The translations under genes and the position numbers were made by a program. A stretch of 64,000 bases of DNA from Donghicola tyrosinivorans. Lineage in GTDB: Bacteria > Pseudomonadota > Alphaproteobacteria > Rhodobacterales > Rhodobacteraceae. Position 1 is the stretch's first letter. Each line of letters opens with the position of its first letter. Shown here in pieces: positions 48,539-57,735 of the stretch. The stretch covers positions 62,001 to 126,000 of the forward strand of contig NZ_PVTQ01000001.1 of assembly GCF_003003355.1 (NCBI RefSeq), in the 5' to 3' direction. The notes under the pieces are model-generated. The model was given only the letters and a program-made list of their open reading frames with translations, was not told the origin of the DNA and made no database searches.

Positions 48539-48991
48539 ATGACCGTTAAGACCGCTGACTTCACCGCGATGATCAAAGACATGATGGGCGCATTCCCGAT
48601 GGACATGTCGGCCATGGAAGATGGCTTCAAGAGCCAGGCTGCTCTGTCGGAGAAGCTGTCGGCTGTTGCTCTGGACGCCGCTGAAAAGTCGACCGAGCTG
48701 TCGACCAAGTGGACCAAAGACACTCTGTCGAAAATCAGCGAAATGACCAAAGCCAAGGCAGAGCCTGCTGACTACGCCAAGGCAATGACTGACTTCGCAA
48801 GCGCGTCGGCCGAAATGGCTGCCGAGAACGTTGCCGCGTTCGCTGAAATCGCGAAAAAAGTCCAGTCGGAAACCATGGAGCTGCTGATGGCTGCTGGTAA
48901 AGACATGGGCGAAGAAATGACTGCTGCTGCAAAAAAGGCGACCACCGAGATGACCGCCACCGCTAAAAAAGCGACCGCTGCTGCGAAGTAA
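48539..48991 (+). CDS. phaP: Phasin, PHA granule-associated protein
   Basis: A 150-residue amphipathic helical protein coating PHA granules. ATG at 48539 with a weak ribosome site (GGGATTTGG upstream). Met/Ala/Lys-rich sequence without Cys or Trp-rich core except one Trp; C-terminus is an Ala-Lys-Thr repeat (AAAKKATTEMTATAKKATAAAK, here split as AAAKKATTEMTA and TAKKATAAAK), typical of phasin_2-type proteins. Preceded by two PhaR sites and followed by its own terminator. Confidence 0.93.
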   Translation: MTVKTADFTAMIKDMMGAFPMDMSAMEDGFKSQAALSEKLSAVALDAAEKSTELSTKWTKDTLSKISEMTKAKAEPADYAKAMTDFASASAEMAAENVAAFAEIAKKVQSETMELLMAAGKDMGEEMTAAAKKATTEMTATAKKATAAAK

Positions 48992-49035
48992 TTGCGTCGA
49001 TCGCGGGAGCCCTCCCTCCCAAAGATCGGTAAGTG

Positions 49036-49066
49036 GGGCAGGCTGTGAAGCCTGCCCTTTCTTTTT
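49036..49066 (+). terminator. Terminator of phaP
   Basis: GGGCAGGCT (49036-49044) pairs perfectly with AGCCTGCCC (49049-49057), loop GTGA, then TTTCTTTTT. Confidence 0.92.
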
Positions 49067-49118
49067 GTGAAATTACCCCCTACGGTTTTATCAGCGTTGC
49101 AGCATGGGAGGGGAGTCC

Positions 49119-49682
49119 TTGTCGGAAACCGAAAAACCGCTTCTGATCAAACGTTATGCCAGCCGTCGGCTGTATAACACCGAGACCAGTGATTACGTGA
49201 CCTTGGAAGATATCGCGGGTTTCATCCGCGGTGGTCGCGAAGTGAAGATTGTTGATTTGAAGTCGGGCGATGACCTGACGCGTCAGTATCTACTTCAAAT
49301 TATTGCAGAACATGAGAGCAAAGGGGAAAATGTCCTGCCCCTGAGCGTGCTGAATGATCTGGTCCGCAGCTATACGACACAGGCCACCAGCGTGGTTCCG
49401 CAGTTCCTTGCGATGTCGTTTGAAATGTTGCGGGACGGCCAATCCAAGATGGTCGAAAACATGTCGGCGATGAATCCGATGGCCTCGATGCCGGGGTTTG
49501 AGGCAATGCAAGCGCAGCAACAAGCTTTCATGAAAGCCATGACCGGCGGTCTGTCGGGCAAATGGCCGGGCTCTAGCGGGCCTGCCCGCGAAGAGGGCGC
49601 TCGCGATGGTTCGGGTGACCTGAACGACATCAAGGCACAATTGGCCGAACTACAGGCCAAGCTCTCGAAGATGAGCAAGTAA
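49119..49682 (+). CDS. phaR: PHA synthesis repressor PhaR
   Basis: Granule-binding repressor of phasin and pha genes. The TTG at 49119 is chosen because GGAGGGGAG lies just upstream; an ATG at 49104 adds five residues but has no ribosome site. Family blocks: LLIKRYASRRLYNTETSDYV, LEDIAGFIRGGREVKIVD and SKGENVLPLSVLNDLVRSY (DNA-binding and PHA-binding domains), then a Met-rich C-terminal tail and a short coiled coil (AQLAELQAKLSKM). Probably autoregulates and acts at 48436-48472. Confidence 0.94.
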   Translation: MSETEKPLLIKRYASRRLYNTETSDYVTLEDIAGFIRGGREVKIVDLKSGDDLTRQYLLQIIAEHESKGENVLPLSVLNDLVRSYTTQATSVVPQFLAMSFEMLRDGQSKMVENMSAMNPMASMPGFEAMQAQQQAFMKAMTGGLSGKWPGSSGPAREEGARDGSGDLNDIKAQLAELQAKLSKMSK

Positions 49683-49685
49683 CAC

Positions 49686-50651
49686 ATGGTCGATTCCCCG
49701 GGGCGGATCACCCTCTGGGGGATCGAAGTGTTCGTGGCCACCGCAGAAGAAGGTTCGATCTCTGCGGCGGCGCGACGGCTGGCAACCAGCCCATCCACCG
49801 TATCCCAACAATTGACCGGTCTTGAGGCCGCTATCGGTGCCACCCTTCTGGTGCGCAATGCGCGCCCTGTGGCCCTGACCCCTGCGGGCGAATTATTTCG
49901 CCGCCGCGCCTCGACCATCCTGAATGAGGCCGCACAGGCCCGCGCCGAACTGGCGCTTGCGGATTTCTCGGCCCTGACGCGATTGCGTCTTGGCATGATC
50001 GAAGACCTTGAGGCTGATGTCACACCAGCCCTTCTGGCCCATCTTGCGGGCGAAATGCGCAGCTGCCAGTTCCTCTTGGAAACCGGCGCAAGCCACGCCC
50101 TATACGGCCAACTCGATGACCGCGCCCTTGATCTGGTGGTCGCCGCCGAAATCGGGGATGAGGCCGAATGGATGGAGGTTCACCCCCTCCTGAGCGAACC
50201 CTACGTGCTGGCAGTCCCGAAAGGTCTGATCGACCCGCAAGAGGATATCATCGATCAATTGCGCAAGCGCACGATGATCCAATACTCGACCCGCCATTAC
50301 ATGGGGCGGATGATCAACAGTCATCTGGCCCGCCAGAACCTCAAACTGTCCCACCGGTTCGAGATCGACAGCTACCACGCCGTCCTCGCGCTCGTGGCTG
50401 ATGGGGCAGGCTGGTCAATCCTCACACCTTTGGCCCTGATGCGCGCCCGTCGCCTGCTGGACCGTGTTGACGTGCTGCCGCTCCCGTTCGCGCCCTTGTC
50501 GCGGAACATCTCGCTCACCGCCCGCCAAGGTATCCTCGGCACGATCCCTGCCGAAATCGCGCAGCATCTGCGCGGCCTGCTGGATCAGCACATGCTGACC
50601 CCCGCGATCGAACGCTACCCTTTCCTCGAAGGCAGCCTTCACCTGCGCTGA
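49686..50651 (+). CDS. LysR-family transcriptional regulator
   Basis: A 321-residue LTTR three bases after phaR, so likely on the same message. N-terminal winged helix (~10-70: VFVATAEEGSISAAARRLAT, STVSQQLTGLEAAIG, NARPVALTPAGE) and a periplasmic-binding-like effector domain (~95-300). Effector and targets unknown; neighbours on the right are an aminotransferase and polyamine genes on the opposite strand. Confidence 0.9.
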   Translation: MVDSPGRITLWGIEVFVATAEEGSISAAARRLATSPSTVSQQLTGLEAAIGATLLVRNARPVALTPAGELFRRRASTILNEAAQARAELALADFSALTRLRLGMIEDLEADVTPALLAHLAGEMRSCQFLLETGASHALYGQLDDRALDLVVAAEIGDEAEWMEVHPLLSEPYVLAVPKGLIDPQEDIIDQLRKRTMIQYSTRHYMGRMINSHLARQNLKLSHRFEIDSYHAVLALVADGAGWSILTPLALMRARRLLDRVDVLPLPFAPLSRNISLTARQGILGTIPAEIAQHLRGLLDQHMLTPAIERYPFLEGSLHLR

Positions 50652-50660
50652 CACCAGCAG

Positions 50661-50682
50661 CTTCTTTATTGCACAAATACTC
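50661..50682 (-). repeat. Dispersed GTATTT motif, copy 5
   Basis: Minus-strand GAGTATTTGTGCAATAAAGA plus AG, nine bases after the LysR stop. Confidence 0.55.
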
Positions 50683-50707
50683 ATATCGCGGCGCACGCCA
50701 AAGAAGA

Positions 50708-50735
50708 CGCCAGCCGGAATACCTTCCGACTGGCG
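50708..50735. terminator. Bidirectional terminator hairpin
   Basis: CGCCAGCCGGAA (50708-50719) and TTCCGACTGGCG (50724-50735), one mismatch, loop TACC; CTTCTTCTTG follows on the plus strand and TCTTCTTTGG on the minus strand. Flanked by dispersed motif copies 5 and 6. Confidence 0.75.
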
Positions 50736-50757
50736 CTTCTTCTTGATGAAAATACTC
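50736..50757 (-). repeat. Dispersed GTATTT motif, copy 6
   Basis: Minus-strand GAGTATTTTCATCAAGAAGA plus AG, abutting the hairpin at 50708-50735 and 27 bases after the aminotransferase stop. Confidence 0.55.
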
Positions 50758-50784
50758 ATGCAATGCCGCCAATAGGCGCCAGCG

Positions 50785-52002
50785 TTAGGTTCCGTAGGCG
50801 CGAACCTCGCCCTTCACACTCTCGGCGGCCCGGACAAGGGCGCTGGCGATATAGTCCAGATCATCCTGCTTCAAGCGGGCGGGCAGGCGCACGTCGCAGG
50901 CGCTCTCCAGCATGGCGCGGGTGCGGGGCAGGTCGGGCATTTCGGGCATGAACTGCCAGTTCCAATAGGCGCGGGCGTTGTCTGTTGAAAGGCCAAAGAC
51001 CTGTACCGAGATGCCATCGACCTTGGCCGCATCGGCAAAGGCACGCATCTCGTCAAGGCTCATCCCTTCCAGATTGAACTGGATCGAATCCGGTGCCCGC
51101 TCTTCCGGAGCCAGCTTTTCCGGCACGTTGATCCAAGGGCTCTGGTTCAACTGTGCAGCTACATAGTCATGGTTCGCGCGGCCGTCGCGCACACGGCGGG
51201 CCACTTCGGGCAGCTGCGGACGGATGATTGCCGCCGAGAGGTTCGACATGCGCAGGTTATAAAGGGGCAGCTTGTTCTGGTGACGGGCAAAGGCCTCGGC
51301 CATTTCGGTCGAGTTGTCGCCCGCGCGGCTCTTGTGCTTTTTCCAGTTGTGCTCATAAGCGCCGGACATGATCACTGCGCGGGCGATCAGATTCGCATCG
51401 TCGCTGACCATGATGCCGCCTTCGCCGCCATTCACCAGCTTGTAGGACTGGAAGCTAAAGCAGCCGATCTTGCCGATAGTGCCGATGTTCTTGCCGTGCC
51501 ATGTGGTCCCAAGCGAGTGTGCCGCGTCCTCGATCACCGGAATGCCACGGGCGTTGCACAGGGCCATGATGGCGTCCATGTCGCTGGTGTGGCCACGCAT
51601 GTGGCTGATGATCACGGCGCTGATGTTGTCGTCCAGACGGGCCTCGAAATCCGCGATGTCGATGCGGTAATTCTCTTGCACCTCGCACAGGACCGGCACG
51701 CAATCCGCATGGACGATCGAAGAGGGCACAGCGGCAAATGTGAAACCGGGGATCATCACGCGGGCATCGCGGGGCAGGTCTAGCGCCTTCAGCGACAGAA
51801 ACAGCGCCGCAGAGCAGGACGAGACAGCCAGCGCGTATTTGCTACCCAGAAGTGCCGCGAATTCTTCTTCCAGCAGGGCAACGGGGGCATTTTCCGGCGC
51901 GGTATAGCGGAAAAGGTCGCCGGTCAGCAGCAGGCGTTCGATCTCGGCGCGGGCGGCTTCGGGGATCGGCTCGGCGTCATAAACGTTCGGCGCTTGTGTC
52001 AT
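50785..52002 (-). CDS. DegT/DnrJ/EryC1/StrS-family aminotransferase
   Basis: PLP-dependent sugar-type aminotransferase of 405 residues. PLP Lys188 lies in FSFQSYKLVNGGEGG, aspartate and substrate motif VIEDAAHSLGTTWHG (~156-170), N-terminal SSCSAALFLSLKALDL. Such enzymes usually aminate nucleotide-bound ketosugars, but no sugar cluster is nearby; the gene follows polyamine-type genes on the same strand (94 bases from the oxidoreductase stop). Substrate uncertain. Confidence 0.9.
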   Translation of the reverse strand: MTQAPNVYDAEPIPEAARAEIERLLLTGDLFRYTAPENAPVALLEEEFAALLGSKYALAVSSCSAALFLSLKALDLPRDARVMIPGFTFAAVPSSIVHADCVPVLCEVQENYRIDIADFEARLDDNISAVIISHMRGHTSDMDAIMALCNARGIPVIEDAAHSLGTTWHGKNIGTIGKIGCFSFQSYKLVNGGEGGIMVSDDANLIARAVIMSGAYEHNWKKHKSRAGDNSTEMAEAFARHQNKLPLYNLRMSNLSAAIIRPQLPEVARRVRDGRANHDYVAAQLNQSPWINVPEKLAPEERAPDSIQFNLEGMSLDEMRAFADAAKVDGISVQVFGLSTDNARAYWNWQFMPEMPDLPRTRAMLESACDVRLPARLKQDDLDYIASALVRAAESVKGEVRAYGT

Positions 52003-52096
52003 TGCTTACAGCTTTCCTGAAAAGTCTTTTCAGACTTGCTAAAGGATGAATGCGTTAACACCAAGCGAATTTTCTATGACAGTGAGCGCAATCCTC

Positions 52097-53398
52097 TTAG
52101 ATTCCTAGGCGATCGCGCATGGCGTACCACGTCATTGCCAAGGCCAGCAGGGGGCTGCGGAAAGCGCCGCCACCGGGGAAAGCTGTTGCGGGCAGGGCGT
52201 TTAGCAGATCGAATTTGCCCATCTCGCCCTTGATGGCTTCGGCTAGGATGCGGCCCGAATAGCTGGCCAATGCGACGCCGTGTCCCGAATAGCCCGATGC
52301 CGCCCAAAGCCCCTGCGCGGGCCGGTCAAAGACAGGCATCCGCTGCGCGCTGATGCCCAAGGTGCCGCCCCATGCGTGGGTGATCTTCACGCCTTTCAAT
52401 TGCGGAAAGACCGTTTCCAGCGGCTTGCGCACGGTGGCCTCGATATCGCGGGGGAATTTGTAGCCGTAGGACTCGCCGCCCCCGAACAGCAGCCGCCCGT
52501 CAGCCGAGAGGCGGAAGTAGTTGATGACGAACTTGCTGTCCGCCACGGCCACATCCTGCGGCATGACCTGCGGGACGCGGTCCCCCAGCGGCTCGGTCGC
52601 GGCGATAAAGTTGTTGATGGGCATGACGCGGGCGGCCATGCCATCCACCAGACGCCCCAGATAGCCGTTGCCGGCCAGAACAACATGTTTGGCGCGGACA
52701 AAGCCTTTATCGCAGCGGACCACGGGGGTCGCACCGGGCTCGACCCGATGGACCAGCGTGTTTTCATGGATCACCGCGCCTGCGGCCTCGGCCTTGCGGG
52801 CAAGGTTCAGCACCAGCGCCAGAGGATGCACGTGGCCCGCACCCCAATCGACGCTGCCGCCTTTGTAGCAGGGGCTTTTGACCAGATCTTGCATCTGGTC
52901 CGCGTCCAGCGCCTGCACCTGGTCATAGCCATAGTGCTTGGCCAGCCATTCCCCCTCTTCGTGGGTGTCGGGAACATCGCGGTCATGCCATTCGGCGTGG
53001 ACCACGCCGGGGCGGTAGGCGATTGCGGGGTCCTCGGCGGCCAGATCGCGGATCAGCGTTTTGGCGTCCTCGGCCATGTCCCAAAGGTGGCGGGCGGCGT
53101 CATCGCCCAAGCGCTTGGCGATCCAGCTAGGAGACTTGTTGAACCCGCTGCCCACCTGACCGCCGTTGCGGCCAGAGGCGCCCCAGCCCACGCGGTGTGC
53201 CTCGACCACAATGACCGACAGGCCCGCCTGCGCCAGATGCCATGCGGTGGACATGCCCGTGTAGCCCGCACCGATGATACAGACATCGGCTTGGGCCTCG
53301 CCCCGTAAGGGCGCGCGCGCATCAGGCAGCACAACGGATTCGGCATACCAGCTGCGGGGGTATTCCCCTTGCCGGTCGTTCGCGAACAAGAGGTTCAT
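52097..53398 (-). CDS. puuB: FAD-dependent oxidoreductase, PuuB-like
   Basis: DAO-fold flavoenzyme of 433 residues. Dinucleotide site DVCIIGAGYTGMSTAWHL (~34-51) followed by VEAHRVGWGASGRNGGQVG, and the late GTLGISAQRMPVFDRPAQG with SGYSGHGV. Pattern and neighbours (PuuA-like ligases, amidotransferase) suggest gamma-glutamylputrescine oxidase, but glycine/sarcosine oxidases look similar, so substrate is inferred. Seven bases after the upstream ligase gene. Confidence 0.85.
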   Translation of the reverse strand: MNLLFANDRQGEYPRSWYAESVVLPDARAPLRGEAQADVCIIGAGYTGMSTAWHLAQAGLSVIVVEAHRVGWGASGRNGGQVGSGFNKSPSWIAKRLGDDAARHLWDMAEDAKTLIRDLAAEDPAIAYRPGVVHAEWHDRDVPDTHEEGEWLAKHYGYDQVQALDADQMQDLVKSPCYKGGSVDWGAGHVHPLALVLNLARKAEAAGAVIHENTLVHRVEPGATPVVRCDKGFVRAKHVVLAGNGYLGRLVDGMAARVMPINNFIAATEPLGDRVPQVMPQDVAVADSKFVINYFRLSADGRLLFGGGESYGYKFPRDIEATVRKPLETVFPQLKGVKITHAWGGTLGISAQRMPVFDRPAQGLWAASGYSGHGVALASYSGRILAEAIKGEMGKFDLLNALPATAFPGGGAFRSPLLALAMTWYAMRDRLGI

Positions 53399-53405
53399 GG
53401 CAGGC

Positions 53406-54764
53406 TCAGACGTTGATCAGCAAGTGTTCCCGTTCCCAAGGACTAATGACCTGTAGGAACTCTTGGTACTCGGTGCGCTTTACGATCGAGTAGACGCGGC
53501 AGAATTCGACCCCCAGAATCTGGTGTAGTTTTTCGCATTCGTCGAATTCGTCCAGCGCTTCGCCCAGAACCTGCGGGAAGTCCCCGTCGCCTTCATAGGC
53601 GTCACCACGGAACTGCTTGGTGGGTTTGATCTTTTCCATCATGCCCAGATAGCCAGCCGCAAGCGAGGTCGCGATGCCCAGGTATGGGTTGCAATCCATG
53701 CCTGCCAGACGGTTTTCAACCCGCCGCGACTGGTTGTCCGAGATCGGGATGCGGATACCTGTAGTGCGGTTGTCGCGGCCCCATTCGAGGTTGATGGGCG
53801 CGGCGTGGTCTTTCACGTAGCGGCGATAGCTGTTCACGTAAGGCGCCAGCACGGCGATCCCTGCGGGCAGGTATTTCTGCAAGCCGCCGATGAAGTTGAA
53901 GAACGCGTCCGTCTCGCCCCCTTGGGGACCGGAGAACAGATTCTCGCCCGTGCGCTTGTCAATCACCGAGTGGTGGATGTGCATGGCGCTGCCCGGCTCA
54001 TTGGCGATGGGTTTTGCCATGAAGGTGGCAAAGCAGTTGTGACGTAGGGCCGCTTCGCGGATCAGGCGTTTGAAGTAGAACACCTCATCGGCCAGCTTCA
54101 CGGGGTTGCCGTGGCGCAGGTTGATCTCTAGCTGGCCAGCGCCGCCTTCTTGAGTGATGCCGTCAATCTCGAAACCCTGTGCTTCGGCAAAGTCATAGAT
54201 GTCGTCGATCACAGGGCCGTATTCGTCGACAGCGGACATCGAATAGGCCTGACGCGCCGCAGCAGGACGGCCCGAGCGGCCCATCATCGCCTCAACCGGA
54301 TTGGCGGGGTTGATGTTGGGGGCCACAAGGAAGAATTCCATCTCGGGGGCGACCACAGGCTTCCAGCCCTGCGCCTCATAAAGACTGATCACCCGCTTCA
54401 GAACATTGCGCGGCGAGAAAGAGATCGGCTCGCCCGAGCGATCATAGGCGTCGTGAATGACCTGTAGTGTCCAGTCGCCGGTCCAAGGCGCCGCGGTGGC
54501 GGTGCTCATGTCGGGGCGCAGGATCATGTCCTTTTCGATAAAGCCCTCTTTACCGGCCGCATCGCTCCAGTCTCCGGTGATGGTCTGGTAGAAGATCGAA
54601 TCCGGAAGGTAGAACTGGGACTGCTTGGCAAACTTGGAGGCAGGCACAGCCTTGCCACGGGCGATGCCTGGAAGGTCCGAGATGATACACTCGACCTCAT
54701 CCAGTTTGCGGTCGTGAAGATAGGCTTTGGCGGGGTCGGGCAGAAGATCTGTCCAGTCGCTCAT
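53406..54764 (-). CDS. puuA: Glutamine synthetase-family gamma-glutamyl ligase (PuuA-like), copy 1
   Basis: ATP-dependent ligase joining glutamate to an amine. 452 residues of GS type III/PuuA group. Catalytic domain motifs: QEGGAGQLEINLRHG (metal and glutamate site), HNCFATFMAKP, GSAMHIHHSVID (ATP/ammonia-site region), INLEWGRDNRTTGIRIP and RRVENRLAGMDCNPYL. Four-base overlap with the amidotransferase gene. Substrate most likely putrescine or another polyamine, by context. Confidence 0.88.
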   Translation of the reverse strand: MSDWTDLLPDPAKAYLHDRKLDEVECIISDLPGIARGKAVPASKFAKQSQFYLPDSIFYQTITGDWSDAAGKEGFIEKDMILRPDMSTATAAPWTGDWTLQVIHDAYDRSGEPISFSPRNVLKRVISLYEAQGWKPVVAPEMEFFLVAPNINPANPVEAMMGRSGRPAAARQAYSMSAVDEYGPVIDDIYDFAEAQGFEIDGITQEGGAGQLEINLRHGNPVKLADEVFYFKRLIREAALRHNCFATFMAKPIANEPGSAMHIHHSVIDKRTGENLFSGPQGGETDAFFNFIGGLQKYLPAGIAVLAPYVNSYRRYVKDHAAPINLEWGRDNRTTGIRIPISDNQSRRVENRLAGMDCNPYLGIATSLAAGYLGMMEKIKPTKQFRGDAYEGDGDFPQVLGEALDEFDECEKLHQILGVEFCRVYSIVKRTEYQEFLQVISPWEREHLLINV

Positions 54765-55444
54765 GCAATTCCTTTTCCGCGCAGGACATCGGCCATCGTC
54801 TCTGCCATCTGCGCATTATCATTCTTGTCGCCAAGGCGCGCGGTTGCGGTCGCCAACAGAGGCTCCGGTACAACGCCCTTACCGCGATAGTCTATCAGAC
54901 CTTTAATAAAGTCCGACTGAAATTCGGGGTGTGGTTGCACGGTAAAGATGTGTTCGCCATATGCAAGTGCAGCATTCTGGCACATTTCGTTACTGGCCAG
55001 CACGCGGGCGTCTTTGGGGAGATCCACAACCTGATCCTGATGCCAGGCGTTTAACTCCAGCGTTTTGCCGCCAAAGTCGTAGGTTTGCTTGCCGACCACC
55101 CAGCCGCCTTTGAATTTCTCGACCCGCCCGCCAAGGGCCTGCGCGATGATCTGGTGACCAAAGCAGATCCCCAGCAAGGGCATCTTGGCCGCGTGGATTT
55201 CGCGGATCAGCTTCTCAAGTGGCGGGATCCATTCGTGGTCTTCATAGGCCCCGTGGCGCGATCCGGTGATGATCCAGCCGTCCGCTTGGTCCAGATTGGC
55301 GGGAAAGACGCCATCGACCACGTTGAAGGTTTTGTATGTGAACTCATCCGTGCCCAGAAGGCGCCGGAAAAGAGCGGCATAGTCCGGCGTGACATCCGCC
55401 ATTTCGGTCGGGGTGTGGCCGGTTTGTAGGATTCCGATAATCAT
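54761..55444 (-). CDS. Class I glutamine amidotransferase-like hydrolase
   Basis: A 227-residue GATase1 domain protein of the GMP-synthase-like group. Nucleophile Cys in PLLGICFGHQIIAQALGG (~90-107), His in VQPHPEFQSDF, Glu following, oxyanion motif ITGSRHGAYED. In this setting it may hydrolyse gamma-glutamyl-GABA, the PuuD role, although classical PuuD belongs to a different length group. Start overlaps the upstream spacer; stop overlaps the next ligase start. Confidence 0.85.
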   Translation of the reverse strand: MIIGILQTGHTPTEMADVTPDYAALFRRLLGTDEFTYKTFNVVDGVFPANLDQADGWIITGSRHGAYEDHEWIPPLEKLIREIHAAKMPLLGICFGHQIIAQALGGRVEKFKGGWVVGKQTYDFGGKTLELNAWHQDQVVDLPKDARVLASNEMCQNAALAYGEHIFTVQPHPEFQSDFIKGLIDYRGKGVVPEPLLATATARLGDKNDNAQMAETMADVLRGKGIA

Positions 55445-55508
55445 GACATCACCGCAGCAAGCTGTGCTGGTTCATTTTGGGGGAAAGAGTGTAGCCGGCG
55501 CGCGCCGC

Positions 55509-56846
55509 CTACACCGTATCCAGATAGATTTCCATCTGCTCTTGGGGAGAGCTTTCGTTCATGTAGAACAGCTCTTGCCGCTTGGTTGTCACCAGATTTC
55601 GGATCAACTCTTCGGGGAAGATCCGGGCGACATGTGGGCTTTTCTCAAAGGCATCGATGGCGGCCTCCCACGTGTTGGGAACCTGAGGCAGATCCTGTTC
55701 GTAAGAGCTGCCGCGAATGGGCTCGGGCGGCTCGGCGTGATCTTCGATACCGTTCATGGCGGCACCCAGAATCGCGGCGATCAGCAGATAGGGATTCACG
55801 TCCCCGCCAGCCACGCGATGCTCGATCCGGCGGGCGCGGAAATCGCCCGAGGGAATGCGCAGCGCTGCGGTACGGTTCTCATAGCCCCAGCAGATGCTGG
55901 TGGGGGCGTGGTTGCCCGGCACCATGCGGTCATAGCTGTTCGCATGGGGTGCAAAGATCAGCGTGCAATCGGCCATCGCTTGCATACAGCCCGCCACAGC
56001 ATTGCGCATGAAGGCGCTGCCCTGCGGTGTGCCGTCATCGAAGATGTTCTGGCCGTTTTTGTCGATCACACTGAAATGGGCGTGCATGCCGCTGCCCGAA
56101 TAATCCTCGTAGGGTTTGGCCATGAAGCTGGCGGCAAAGCCGTAGCGACGGGCCAGACCCTTGACCAACATCTTGAACAGCCACGCATCATCGGCGGCGC
56201 GCAGGGCGTCGTCGCAGTGCATGAGGTTGATCTCGAACTGGCCCAGACCTGCTTCGGAGATCGCGGTATCGGCGGGAATGTCCATCTCTTCACAGGCGTC
56301 ATAAAGATCGGTGAAGAACTGGTCCCACTGGTCCAGCGCGCGGATCGAGAGGATCTCGGCGGCTTTACGGCGCTTGCCCGAACGGGGGCTGACCGGCACC
56401 TGTAGGGTTCGGCCCGAATCGTCGATCAGGTAGAATTCCAGTTCTGGGGCCACGACAGGGCGCAGGCCCTTTTCCTCATAGCGGTCAAGAACGCGGCGCA
56501 AAGCCTGACGGGGATCGCCATCAAAGGGGCGACCATCTTCGTGGAACATCCACAAGGGCAGCAGAGCGGTAGGTGCCTCAAGCCACGGCATCGGCATAAA
56601 GCCCCGCTCGGTGGGTTTCAGCACACCGTCACGGTCGCCGCTTTCGAATACCAAGGGGCTGTCGTCGATGTCCTCGCCCCAGATATCAAGATTCATCACC
56701 GACATGGGAAAGCGGGTACCGCTTTCGACCACTTTGTCGGCAAAACGGGTCGGAACCCGCTTTCCTCTGGCCTGACCATTGAGGTCGGCCGCGGCCACAC
56801 GAATCGTGCGCACCGTCGGGTGCTTGCGTAGCCAGTTCTTCATCAT
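55509..56846 (-). CDS. Glutamine synthetase-family gamma-glutamyl ligase (PuuA-like), copy 2
   Basis: Second ligase of 445 residues, clearly paralogous to the gene at 53406-54764 but not a recent duplicate. Motifs SEAGLGQFEINLMHCDD, GFAASFMAKPYEDYSG, GSGMHAHFSVIDKNGQN, ICWGYENRTAALRIP and RRIEHRVAGGDVNPYL. An N-terminal VRTIRVAAADLNGQARGKR segment fits the group. Two paralogues in one operon suggest different amine substrates. Confidence 0.88.
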   Translation of the reverse strand: MMKNWLRKHPTVRTIRVAAADLNGQARGKRVPTRFADKVVESGTRFPMSVMNLDIWGEDIDDSPLVFESGDRDGVLKPTERGFMPMPWLEAPTALLPLWMFHEDGRPFDGDPRQALRRVLDRYEEKGLRPVVAPELEFYLIDDSGRTLQVPVSPRSGKRRKAAEILSIRALDQWDQFFTDLYDACEEMDIPADTAISEAGLGQFEINLMHCDDALRAADDAWLFKMLVKGLARRYGFAASFMAKPYEDYSGSGMHAHFSVIDKNGQNIFDDGTPQGSAFMRNAVAGCMQAMADCTLIFAPHANSYDRMVPGNHAPTSICWGYENRTAALRIPSGDFRARRIEHRVAGGDVNPYLLIAAILGAAMNGIEDHAEPPEPIRGSSYEQDLPQVPNTWEAAIDAFEKSPHVARIFPEELIRNLVTTKRQELFYMNESSPQEQMEIYLDTV

Positions 56847-56928
56847 TCACCTGTCCCGACCGGTTCGTCCGGTCTAATTTGATCAAATTTATGATGGCGC
56901 GACGGCACTATTAAAGCAAGAGAGATTC

Positions 56929-57735
56929 TTAACGGATCAGTCGCGGACGCAACTTGATCCTTGTTCGCTGGTTCGATGGCAGGTGTCTATTCAAACGTTT
57001 GTTAATCAGCCCGAACACACTGATCACGATCAGGGTCAGCAGGATGAAGTACATCGCCAGAATCGGGTAGGGGATGAACGGGTTGAACGTCTTGTCCGCA
57101 AAGTAGTTCGCGTAATAGAGCGCGTCGCCCTTCTGTTTGAACGCCGGAAAGCCGCTGAAGTAGACCAGCGTGGTGGCGTGGAACAGAAAGATTGCCTCAT
57201 TCGTGTAGGCGGGCCAAGCAAGACGCATCATTGTGGGCCAGATGATCCGGCGAAAACGGGGCCAGCCGGTCATGCCATAGGCATCGGCAGCCTCGGTGTC
57301 ACCTTTGGGAATCGACTGAAGGGCACCGTAGAAAATCTCGCCGCTGTAGGCGGCTGTGTTCAGGAACAGCACCACCAGCGCCCCCAGCCATGCCGAAGTC
57401 AGCGGGTTGAAGAACGGGCTCACGCCTTTCAGCTGCAAGAACAGGAAGTAGGCGAAGAAGAACTGGATGAAGAGGGGCGAGCCACGGAAGACAAAGATCA
57501 CCCATTCCGCCGGTTTGCGGGCAAGGGCGTGGCGGCTGTTTTTGCCAACCGCCAGAAGCACGGCCAGAAAGAAGCCGCTGATCAGGGCCAGAATGCCGAA
57601 GTAGATGTTGTGGATCATCCCCGAGCCGATCAGCGTGAACTGCTGGCAGAGGGTGAAATCGGTCTTGGGCAGCAGTCGCTCGCCCATACCAAGCGAGCGC
57701 AGGCCGTAATCCGCGATGGTCTGGAGGCAGCTCAT
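56929..57735 (-). CDS. ABC transporter permease, polar amino acid/opine type (HisM-like)
   Basis: Inner-membrane subunit of 268 residues with about five spans and the EAA loop EAADAYGMTGWPRFRRIIWP that contacts the ATPase. Overlaps the second permease gene by four bases. Belongs with the subunits at 57732-60226 in one minus-strand unit. Confidence 0.9.
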   Translation of the reverse strand: MSCLQTIADYGLRSLGMGERLLPKTDFTLCQQFTLIGSGMIHNIYFGILALISGFFLAVLLAVGKNSRHALARKPAEWVIFVFRGSPLFIQFFFAYFLFLQLKGVSPFFNPLTSAWLGALVVLFLNTAAYSGEIFYGALQSIPKGDTEAADAYGMTGWPRFRRIIWPTMMRLAWPAYTNEAIFLFHATTLVYFSGFPAFKQKGDALYYANYFADKTFNPFIPYPILAMYFILLTLIVISVFGLINKRLNRHLPSNQRTRIKLRPRLIR